Part shown: positions 57,818-64,000 of the stretch, piece by piece
How the letters are laid out: every line of letters starts with the position of its first letter
How positions within the stretch are numbered: the first letter of the stretch is position 1
DNA from: Piscinibacterium candidicorallinum
Lineage (GTDB): Bacteria; Pseudomonadota; Gammaproteobacteria; Burkholderiales; Burkholderiaceae_C
DNA: 64,000 nucleotides
Direction of reading: 5' to 3'
Assembly: GCF_047549485.1 (NCBI RefSeq)
Contig: NZ_CP180191.1
Span: 2,232,001 to 2,296,000 of the forward strand
Program-made: the position numbers and the translations under genes
The notes under the pieces: generated by a model
Seen by the model: the letters and a program-made list of their open reading frames with translations, nothing else
The model's database searches: none
What the model was told of the DNA's origin: nothing

Positions 57818-58462
57818 ATGGACATCCGCAAGCTGCAGCGCGTCATCGTGGACGCCCTGGAAGACGTCAAGGCACAGGACATCGCCGTCTTCAATACCGA
57901 AGCCAACTCCAACCTGTTTGAACGCGTGGTGATCGCCAGCGGCACCAGCAACCGCCAGACCCGCGCGCTGGCCATGAGCGTGCGCGAGAAGGTCAAGCAG
58001 GCCGGTGGCGAGATCGTCAGCATGGAAGGCGAAGACACCGGTGAGTGGGTGCTGGTGGACTGCAACCAGGTGGTGGTGCACATCATGCAGCCCGCCATCC
58101 GCCAGTACTACAACCTCGAGGAGCTCTGGGGCCAGACCAAGGTCAAGATGGCCAGCGGCGCCAAGCCGCGCCTGGCTGGCTCCATGTTCGCCAAGGCCAG
58201 CGAGCCGATGGACGAGGACGACACCCCGGCGCCGGCCAAGAAGGCCGTGAAGAAGACCGCCGCCAAGAAGTCAGCTGCGGCTGCCGACGCTGCGCCCAAG
58301 AAGGCCCCGGCGAAGAAGGCTGCAACCAAGACCGCAGCCACGAAGACGGCAGCCACCAAGACGGCCGCCAAGAAGGCCCCTGCCAAGACCGCAACCAAAA
58401 CGGCTGCAACCAAGGCACCCGCCAAGAAGGCCTTGGCGAAGAAGGCCAGCAGCGGCGCGTGA
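57818..58462 (+). CDS. rsfS: Ribosomal silencing factor RsfS with long Lys/Ala-rich tail
   Basis: Binds ribosomal protein uL14 and blocks subunit joining when nutrients are short. It is 214 aa. The RsfS domain fills residues 1-115 (MDIRKLQRVIVDALEDVKAQ, VIASGTSNRQTRALAMSV, GEWVLVDCNQVVVHIMQP, YNLEELWG). After an acidic DEDD segment comes a tail of about 80 residues made of AAKK, PAKK and TKTAA repeats, like histone H1-type tails of Burkholderiales proteins. E. coli RsfS (105 aa) lacks it. The stop overlaps the GTG of rlmH (GTGA). Confidence 0.95.
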   Translation: MDIRKLQRVIVDALEDVKAQDIAVFNTEANSNLFERVVIASGTSNRQTRALAMSVREKVKQAGGEIVSMEGEDTGEWVLVDCNQVVVHIMQPAIRQYYNLEELWGQTKVKMASGAKPRLAGSMFAKASEPMDEDDTPAPAKKAVKKTAAKKSAAAADAAPKKAPAKKAATKTAATKTAATKTAAKKAPAKTATKTAATKAPAKKALAKKASSGA

Positions 58463-58920
58463 AGCTCACGCTGATTGCCGTCGGGCACAAGATGCCGGGC
58501 TGGGTGAACGAGGCCTTTGCCGAGTACCAGCGCCGCTTCCCGCCCGACTGGCCGTTCGCGCTCAAGGAACTCAAGCCCGAAACAGCCGACAGCGCCGCGC
58601 AGACCAAGGCGCGCGAGGCCGACAAGATCCTCGCCGCCGTGCCTAAAGACGCCCTGCTCGTCACCCTCGACGAACGCGGCCGCGACCTCACCACCAAGGC
58701 CCTGGCCCAGCAGCTCGAACGCTGGCAGCTGGATGCGCGGCCTGTCGCCTTCGTGATCGGCGGTACCGAAGGGCTGGACGAGCGCGTCAAGGCGGCTGCG
58801 CACTTCAGCCTGCGTCTGTCCTCCCTCACCCTGCCCCACATGCTCGTGCGCGTGCTGCTGGCCGAGCAGCTGTATCGGGCCTGGTCGGTACTGGCAGGGC
58901 ATCCATATCACCGGGAATAG
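58459..58920 (+). CDS. rlmH: 23S rRNA (pseudouridine1915-N3)-methyltransferase
   Basis: SPOUT methyltransferase acting on m3Psi1915 of the assembled ribosome; 153 aa with a GTG start overlapping the rsfS stop by four bases. VKLTLIAVGHKMPGWVNEAF is the family start. VAFVIGGTEGLDERVK forms the SAM-binding knot, and LPHMLVRVLLAEQLYRAWSV plus the end GHPYHRE are diagnostic. The nadD-rsfS-rlmH-maf-rng order is the conserved one. Confidence 0.96.
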   Translation: MKLTLIAVGHKMPGWVNEAFAEYQRRFPPDWPFALKELKPETADSAAQTKAREADKILAAVPKDALLVTLDERGRDLTTKALAQQLERWQLDARPVAFVIGGTEGLDERVKAAAHFSLRLSSLTLPHMLVRVLLAEQLYRAWSVLAGHPYHRE

Positions 58921-58929
58921 CCGCACACG

Positions 58930-59523
58930 ATGAAGATCTACCTCGCCAGCCAAAGTCCCCGGCGGCAGGAGCTGCTGCGACAGATCGGCGTGCAGTTCGA
59001 CCTGCTGCTGCCGGACGCCGAAGAAGACGCCGAAAGCCTGGAAGCCGAGCGCGCGGGCGAAGCGCCGCTCACCTACGTGAAGCGCGTGGTGTATGCCAAG
59101 GCGCTGGCGGCAGCGCAGCGCCTGAAGCGCCGCGCCCTGCCCGCCCTGCCGATTCTGGTGGCGGATACGACCGTCGCGCTGGGCCGCACGATCCTGCACA
59201 AGCCGGTCGATGCGAAGGACAACGCGCGCATGCTGCGTGCGCTCTCCGGCACGACGCATCGCGTGCTCACCGGCATTGCGGTGGTGCATCTGGACAAGGC
59301 GCGCACGCGGATCGACGAAGCCGTCTCGGAGTCCTTCGTCAGCTTCAAGCCGCTCACGCCGCGCGACGTTCGCAACTATCTGGCCAGCGGCGAAGGCACG
59401 GGCAAGGCCGGGGGCTACGCCATTCAAGGTCTGGCCGGCGCCTACGTGACGCAGATCCACGGCAGCTACAGCGGCATCATGGGTCTGCCGCTGGCCGAGA
59501 CCGCTGCGCTGCTCAAGATCTGA
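58930..59523 (+). CDS. maf: Maf-family nucleotide pyrophosphatase
   Basis: House-cleaning nucleoside-triphosphate pyrophosphatase of the Maf/YhdE type, 197 aa. IYLASQSPRRQELLRQIG is the signature loop, LVADTTVALG the metal-binding strand, and GYAIQGLAGAYVTQIHGSYSGIMG-type motif the C-terminal core. The Thr in ADTTV replaces the second Asp/Glu position of some relatives, so substrate class (dTTP/UTP or m7GTP) is not assigned. It starts 10 bases after rlmH. Confidence 0.92.
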   Translation: MKIYLASQSPRRQELLRQIGVQFDLLLPDAEEDAESLEAERAGEAPLTYVKRVVYAKALAAAQRLKRRALPALPILVADTTVALGRTILHKPVDAKDNARMLRALSGTTHRVLTGIAVVHLDKARTRIDEAVSESFVSFKPLTPRDVRNYLASGEGTGKAGGYAIQGLAGAYVTQIHGSYSGIMGLPLAETAALLKI

Positions 59524-59640
59524 CTGACCGATTTCGTTGTATTTTGCTGATCGAGAATGCCATTATCCGGGCATCACGAATGATTCTTGGGCGTTTTCAG
59601 GCCTCCGCAACGGATAGCCGAATTTGAATGAAACAAGCAT

Positions 59641-59735
59641 TGGCGCGGCTCTTGGGGCATACCCCCGCAGCGCGCCAAACCCGGAGTAGCGCCGCCCGCT
59701 CTGCTGCGCTGCGTGCTTGAGGCCTGCGGCGCTAC
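59641..59735 (+). promoter_or_regulatory. Two hairpins in the rng 5' leader
   Basis: Hairpin 1: TGGCGCG/CGCGCCA (59641-59647, 59671-59677) with an inner GGGG/CCCC. Hairpin 2: GTAGCGCCGC/GCGGCGCTAC (59686-59695, 59726-59735). Hairpin 2 ends 15 bases before the rng start. No other feature is seen in the 227-base maf-rng gap. Confidence 0.55.
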
Positions 59736-59750
59736 CGCTACATTCGGCCC

Positions 59751-61220
59751 ATGCTGGAAGACATCATCATCACCCAGAGCGACCACGAAACCCGCGTGGC
59801 CGTGGTCTCGCAGGGCGCGGTGCAGGAGCTGCACGTCGAACGCACGAGTGTGCAGGGCTGGGTGGGCAACATCTATCTGGGTAAGGTGGCGCGCGTGCTG
59901 CCAGGCATGCAGAGCGCCTTCGTGAACATCGGTCTGGAGCGCGCGGCTTTTCTGCACGTGGCCGACTTGTGGGAACACCGCGGCGATGCACGCAAGGGCC
60001 AGCACAGCCCGCCTCCCGCCATCGAGCGCCTGCTGTTCGAAGGCCAGCCGATCATGGTGCAGGTGATCAAGGACCCGATCGGCACCAAGGGCGCGCGCCT
60101 GTCCACGCACATCAGCTTGGCGGGGCGCATGCTGGTGTATCTGCCGCAGGAAAGCCACATCGGCGTGAGCCAGAAGATCGAGGGCGGCGTGGATCGGGAG
60201 CAGCTCAAGACGCGGCTGAGTGCTGCCATGCCCGAAGGCATGCAGGGCGGCTTCATCATCCGCACCCAGGCCGAGGACGCCACCGAGGAAGAACTCGCGC
60301 AGGACGTCAACTATCTGCGCGAGACCTGGAAGAGCATCTGCGAGCGCGGCGGCACCCAGCCGGCACCGAGCCTGCTGCACAAGGACCTGACACTCTCCGA
60401 GCGCGTGCTGCGCGACATGACGCATGACGCCACACACCACATCAAGGTGGACAACGCCACGCTGTTCCAGCAGCTACACCACTTTGCGCAGCGCTACACG
60501 CCGGGCGTGGTGGGCAAGCTCTCGCACTACACGGGCGAGCGCCACCTGTTCGACCTGCACCATGTGGACGACGAGATCGGCCGCGCGCTGGCCCGCCGTG
60601 TCGATCTGAAGAACGGCGGCTACCTGATCTTCGACCAGACCGAGGCCATGTGCACGATCGACGTGAACACCGGCGGCTACGTCGGCTCACGCAATTTCGA
60701 AGACACCATATTCCGCACCAACCTGGAGGCCGCGCTGGTCATTGCGCGGCATCTGCGCCTGCGCAACCTGGGCGGCATCATCCTGATCGACTTCATCGAC
60801 ATGCATGAGGCCGGCCACCGCCAGCAGGTGCTCGACGAGCTCAAGCGCGCGCTGGCCAAGGACCGCGTGCGCACGAGTGTGTCCGGCTTCACGTCCCTGG
60901 GCCTGGTGGAGATGACCCGCAAGCGCACGCGCGAGAGCCTGGAACACGTGCTCTGCGAGCCCTGCGCCGTGTGCGAAGGCCGCGGCTATGTGAAGACGCC
61001 GCAGACCGTGTGCTACGAGATCCTGCGTGAAGTGGAACGCGAGGCACGGCAGTTCAACCCGCGCGAGTTCCGCATCGTCGCCGGCCAGCCGGTGGTGGAT
61101 CGCTTCCTCGAAGAAGAGAGCCCATACCTGGCGGCGCTGGAAGAGCGTATCGGCAAGCCGATCTCCCTCACGGTGGAGACCAGCTTTCCCCAGGAGCACT
61201 ACGACATCGTGCTCATGTAG
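59751..61220 (+). CDS. rng: Ribonuclease G
   Basis: Endoribonuclease of the RNase E/G family that matures the 5' end of 16S rRNA and cleaves mRNAs; 489 aa, the typical RNase G length without the RNase E C-terminal scaffold. The S1 domain lies around residues 35-125 (GWVGNIYLGKVARVLPGMQ). Catalytic Asp304 is in CTIDVNTGGYVG and Asp347 in IILIDFIDM, the same positions as in E. coli. The zinc-link region is CEPCAVCEGRGYVK (402-415). It converges on modE with a 6-base gap. Confidence 0.97.
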   Translation: MLEDIIITQSDHETRVAVVSQGAVQELHVERTSVQGWVGNIYLGKVARVLPGMQSAFVNIGLERAAFLHVADLWEHRGDARKGQHSPPPAIERLLFEGQPIMVQVIKDPIGTKGARLSTHISLAGRMLVYLPQESHIGVSQKIEGGVDREQLKTRLSAAMPEGMQGGFIIRTQAEDATEEELAQDVNYLRETWKSICERGGTQPAPSLLHKDLTLSERVLRDMTHDATHHIKVDNATLFQQLHHFAQRYTPGVVGKLSHYTGERHLFDLHHVDDEIGRALARRVDLKNGGYLIFDQTEAMCTIDVNTGGYVGSRNFEDTIFRTNLEAALVIARHLRLRNLGGIILIDFIDMHEAGHRQQVLDELKRALAKDRVRTSVSGFTSLGLVEMTRKRTRESLEHVLCEPCAVCEGRGYVKTPQTVCYEILREVEREARQFNPREFRIVAGQPVVDRFLEEESPYLAALEERIGKPISLTVETSFPQEHYDIVLM

Positions 61221-61226
61221 CGCTGC

Positions 61227-62099
61227 TCAGGCAGGCACGGCCAGCATCACCGCGTAGGCCTTGAACGTAGCGGTTGCGGCTTGGCCCACGCGCAGGTCAA
61301 GCGCATCCACTGCATCGTTCGTCACGCTCGCAGTCACTGTCGCGCCACCCGGCAGCGTGACGCCCACCAGCGAGGACACCGCGCCCTTCTGCACGCGTGC
61401 AATCGTGCCGGCCAGCTGGTTGCGCGCCGACAGCGTGTAACCCGCAAAGTCCGTGACCAGCACCACCTCGCTGGCCTTGATGAGCGCAAGCGCCTCGCCC
61501 CCCTCTTTGAGCTTCATGCGCTCGGCCGCCGCTGCGGTGATCGAGGCCGTGATCTCGAAGCCGCCGGCAATGTCGAGCGTGACCTGCACCGTGGCGGGGC
61601 CGCGCTCGATGTGACGAACGCTGCCTGCGAACTGATTGCGGGCCGTGGTCTTCATGGTCAGTCTCCGTAGCAGCGCGGCAAGCGCCGGTTGTTCGAGCAG
61701 CCAGGCGTCCTGCGTGCGCAGGAAGTCCGCATGGCGGGCCTGCAGCTGCTGCCAGGCGGCGAGCAGCTCATGCGCAGCAGGCGTCAGGCGCGAGCCGCCG
61801 CCGCCCGCGCCGCCTTTGGCACGTTCGATCAGCGGCGCATGCGCAAGATTCGTGGCCGTGTCCATCAACAGCCAGGCGCCCTTGTAGCTGTAGCCCGCGG
61901 TCCGTGCGGCCTTTTGCAGGGAGCCGGTGAGCTCCACAGCACGCAGCAGATCAAAGAAGCGCGCGTCCAGCCGGCCGGCAAGCTTCAGATCTCCTGAAAG
62001 CAGGCTGCCGGCCACAGCGGGCGCCAGCGCACCGAGCGGCAATGCAGCTTCAGCGGCCTGCGGCGCGCGGTTCTCGCTTTGCGCTGCGCCAGTGCTCAC
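61227..62099 (-). CDS. modE: Molybdate-responsive regulator ModE
   Basis: Molybdate-sensing transcription regulator, 290 aa. The N-terminal LysR-like winged helix-turn-helix (about residues 38-150) includes RFFDLLRAVELTGSLQKAAR and AGYSYKGAWLLMD. It is followed by two TOBE/Mop domains that bind molybdate (TARNQFAGSVRHIERG and SARNQLAGTIARVQKG). The ATG overlaps the modC stop by four bases. It would normally repress the mod transport operon when molybdate is plentiful. Confidence 0.94.
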   Translation of the reverse strand: MSTGAAQSENRAPQAAEAALPLGALAPAVAGSLLSGDLKLAGRLDARFFDLLRAVELTGSLQKAARTAGYSYKGAWLLMDTATNLAHAPLIERAKGGAGGGGSRLTPAAHELLAAWQQLQARHADFLRTQDAWLLEQPALAALLRRLTMKTTARNQFAGSVRHIERGPATVQVTLDIAGGFEITASITAAAAERMKLKEGGEALALIKASEVVLVTDFAGYTLSARNQLAGTIARVQKGAVSSLVGVTLPGGATVTASVTNDAVDALDLRVGQAATATFKAYAVMLAVPA

Positions 62100-62881
62100 G
62101 GCGCCTTGCCTTTGCCAAGCATCGCCCGCAGCAAGATTTCATTCGGCCGCGCCCTGCGCGCAGGCTCGACATTCAGCGCGCTGCGTACCCGCTCGCGGCT
62201 CTCGGCGCGATCCAGATCCACCTCACGCACCACCTGCCCGCCTTCCATCAGGAAGGCGATATTCGCCAGCGCCAGCACGTCGTCAATGTCATGCGTGATC
62301 ATCACCATCGGGATGCCCACGCGCTGCCGCACAGCGGCCAGCTCATCGCGCAGCTGCTGGCGCAGCATGGGGTTCAGGGCAGCGAAGGGCTCGTCCAGCA
62401 GCAGCACCTGCGGCTTGCAGGCCAGGGCGCGGGCCAGGGCCACGCGCTGCTGCTGGCCGCCGGAGAGCGTGGCCGGGCGGCTGCGAGCCATCGCCGAGAG
62501 GCCGAAGGACTCGATCAGCTCGTCCACACGCCGTGCATCCTCGGGCGCAAGGCGCTTGACCCAACTCGTCAAACCAAAGGCGATGTTCTCGCGGACGGTG
62601 AGGTGTGGGAACAGCGCATAGCTCTGGAACAGGTAACCCACCTGCCGATCCCGCGCGGGCACGTTGACGGACTGCGCGGCATCGAACAGCACCTTGCCGC
62701 CCACACGTACATGCCCTGCACGCGGCGTGAGCAGCCCGGCGATCGCCTGCAGGGTGAGCGACTTGCCGGCACCCGAGGGGCCGTAGAGCGCGACCACGGG
62801 CGCCTCAGTGGCAAAGGCGGCGTCCAGATCAAAGCGGCGCTTTCCGTCGGACACGCTGAGCTGGATGGCCACATCGATCAT
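62096..62881 (-). CDS. modC: Molybdate ABC transporter ATP-binding protein
   Basis: ABC ATPase that powers molybdate import with ModB and ModA. Walker A YGPSGAGKSLTLQ, Q-loop LFQSYALFP, signature LSGGQQQRVALARAL, Walker B VLLLDEPFAALN and H-loop VMITHDIDDV are present. At 261 aa it is about 90 residues shorter than E. coli ModC, since it stops after the ABC domain and lacks the C-terminal TOBE regulatory domain. It lies between modA and modE. Confidence 0.92.
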   Translation of the reverse strand: MIDVAIQLSVSDGKRRFDLDAAFATEAPVVALYGPSGAGKSLTLQAIAGLLTPRAGHVRVGGKVLFDAAQSVNVPARDRQVGYLFQSYALFPHLTVRENIAFGLTSWVKRLAPEDARRVDELIESFGLSAMARSRPATLSGGQQQRVALARALACKPQVLLLDEPFAALNPMLRQQLRDELAAVRQRVGIPMVMITHDIDDVLALANIAFLMEGGQVVREVDLDRAESRERVRSALNVEPARRARPNEILLRAMLGKGKAP

Positions 62882-62901
62882 GTGCGCTCGCGGGCCTTCA
62901 C

Positions 62902-63663
62902 TCAGGGCTTGCCGAAGCCAAAGCGCGCAAGGATGGCCTGCGCCTCCGCGCCGTTGAGGTAGGCGGCAAACTCGCGCGCCAGCTGCGGCTGCCGGCTGTC
63001 TGTGACCACGGCCACTGGGTAGGTGATGGGTGCATGGCCGGTGGCAGTGAGTGCCACGCGCACCCGGTCCTTCATGAGTTCGGCATCGGTGCGGTAGACG
63101 AAGCCGGCCTCCACCTCGCCGCGCGCCACGTAGTCCAGTACCTGACGCACGTTGTCGGCAAAGACCAGCCGGGGTTCAAGCGGCCCCCAGAGCTGCGCTG
63201 CCGTCAGCGCCTGCTGGGTGTAGCGCCCCACCGGCACCGTGGCAGGCTTGCCCACGGCAATGCGCTTCACGGCAGGCTGGGTCAGATCCGTCAGGCGGGT
63301 GAGCGCCGGCGCACCCTGCAGCGGCGTGATCATGACCAGGCTGTTGCTCGCAAAGTCGCGCCGCGTGGCGGGGTCGATCACCTTCTGCGCCACGCCACGG
63401 TCCATGGTCTCCTGGTCGGCGCTGGCAAACACGTCCACCGGCGCGCCCTGGATGATCTGCTGCACCAGCGCGCCGGAGGCCGCAAAGTTGAAGCGCACCG
63501 TCACGCCCGGTTTGGTGGCCTCGAAGCGCGTGCCGATCTCGCGCATGGCCTCCGTGAGGCTGGCCGCGGCCGAGATCGTGAGCTGCTGCGCCGCTGCGGG
63601 CAAGGCCAGGGTGAGACCGAAGCCGGCGGCGGCGAGCATGCATAGAGGTCGATGCATGTTCAT
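62902..63663 (-). CDS. modA: Molybdate ABC transporter substrate-binding protein
   Basis: Periplasmic molybdate/tungstate-binding protein, 253 aa. Signal peptide (PLCMLAAAGFGLTLALPAAAQ, cleaved after AAA), then LTISAAASLTEAMREIG, FNFAASGALVQQIIQGAPVD and VFASADQETMD, the oxyanion-binding segments of the ModA family. GYVYRTDA-type motif appears as GFVYRTDAELM. The start overlaps the modB stop by 4 bases; a second ATG two codons later is possible. Confidence 0.94.
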   Translation of the reverse strand: MNMHRPLCMLAAAGFGLTLALPAAAQQLTISAAASLTEAMREIGTRFEATKPGVTVRFNFAASGALVQQIIQGAPVDVFASADQETMDRGVAQKVIDPATRRDFASNSLVMITPLQGAPALTRLTDLTQPAVKRIAVGKPATVPVGRYTQQALTAAQLWGPLEPRLVFADNVRQVLDYVARGEVEAGFVYRTDAELMKDRVRVALTATGHAPITYPVAVVTDSRQPQLAREFAAYLNGAEAQAILARFGFGKP

Positions 63664-64000
63664 GCTCCGTAGGGGTGGGTCGGGCGGCGGTACAGGAAGC
63701 GGTTCGAGGCGACCAGAATCGCCACCGACACCGCCGAGATAACGAGCGCCAGCAGCATCGCCAGATCGTCCTTGCCGGCCTGCACGGCGTCATAGATGGC
63801 CATGGAAGCCGTCTGCGTCTGGCCGGGGATGGAGCCCGCCACCATCAGCGAGGCGCCGAACTCGCCCATGGCCCGGGCAAAGGCCAAGAGCGTGCCCGCC
63901 AGAATGCCCGGCCAGGCCAGCGGCAGCGTCACGCGCAGGAACACGGACCAGCGCGACTGGCGCAGCGTGCGGGCCGCAGCCTCCAGCGTGGTGTCCACCT
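63660..64000 (-). CDS. modB: Molybdate ABC transporter permease, N-terminus beyond the window
   Basis: Inner-membrane permease; about 113 C-terminal residues are inside the window. The ABC-coupling EAA-type loop EAARTLRQSRWSVFLRVTLP is followed by PLAWPGILAGTLLAFARAMGEFGAS, characteristic of ModB/CysW-type permeases. Two hydrophobic segments complete the C-terminus (LAMLLALVISAVSVAILVAS). The stop overlaps the modA ATG by 4 bases. The gene continues upstream past position 64000. Confidence 0.93.
   Translation of the reverse strand, partial: VDTTLEAAARTLRQSRWSVFLRVTLPLAWPGILAGTLLAFARAMGEFGASLMVAGSIPGQTQTASMAIYDAVQAGKDDLAMLLALVISAVSVAILVASNRFLYRRPTHPYGA

Overview
The window looks like a chromosomal segment of a GC-rich betaproteobacterium, most likely of the order Burkholderiales. 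Gene content (isc operon with iscX, imuA-imuB-dnaE2, zapA followed by 6S RNA and an EVE-domain gene, and a trpS/M50/yciO/PHP block) and protein sequences fit that group. I cannot resolve the genus. It is almost all housekeeping DNA: no insertion sequences, prophage, CRISPR array or rRNA operon were seen. Two tRNAs (Asn-GTT, Thr-CGT) and one 6S RNA are present.

Layout. 1-7000 (minus strand): the iron-sulfur cluster operon iscR-iscS-iscU-iscA-hscB-[unknown Cys-rich lipoprotein]-hscA-fdx-iscX, running into nadC, which is cut by the window edge. An IscR-type site overlaps the iscR promoter, and a terminator-like hairpin separates iscA from hscB. 7000-11400: a low-molecular-weight protein phosphatase, uvrB, an aromatic/aspartate aminotransferase and tRNA-Asn. 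11600-17330: the SOS-controlled imuA-imuB-dnaE2 mutagenesis cassette behind a perfect LexA box. 17500-22200: an outer-membrane barrel, an orphan ParA, a small coiled-coil protein with zapA, 6S RNA, an EVE protein, two transporters and tRNA-Thr. 22280-26440 (minus): cysS, alkA-type glycosylase, accA, tilS. 26840-31120 (plus): a TPR lipid/periplasmic-type protein, an L,D-transpeptidase, two cyclophilins and lpxH. 31140-32790 (minus): trmJ-cysE, divergent from suhB and mutS. 36550-39490: SlyD-like PPIase, a ribosomal-oxygenase (cupin) gene with an overlapping unknown gene, and an alanine-rich lipoprotein. 39680-48520 (minus): hydrolase-PHP-unknown-yciO-M50-trpS-methyltransferase-dapA-bamC-MBL. 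48640-53890: acyl-CoA synthetase, a small unknown gene, HD-GYP protein, HerA-like ATPase. 54050-61220 (plus): yebC-purD, hemF-nadD-rsfS-rlmH-maf, rng. 61230-64000 (minus): molybdate genes modB-modA-modC-modE.

The most interesting candidate is a 22-codon open frame upstream of cysS (26552-26620, minus). It has a good Shine-Dalgarno sequence and ends in Cys-Cys-Cys-Val-Cys-Cys-stop, followed by pairable segments before the cysS start. That is what a cysteine-responsive leader-peptide attenuator for cysteinyl-tRNA synthetase would look like. Other points worth a second look are the unknown lipoprotein with paired CxxC motifs inside the isc operon, an M50-family membrane protein that has lost its zinc site, a three-copy REP-like intergenic element, a lysine/alanine tail on RsfS, and adjacent genes sharing a C-terminal NTF2/Cds6-like domain. 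All functional statements rest on sequence recognition by eye; no database search was run.
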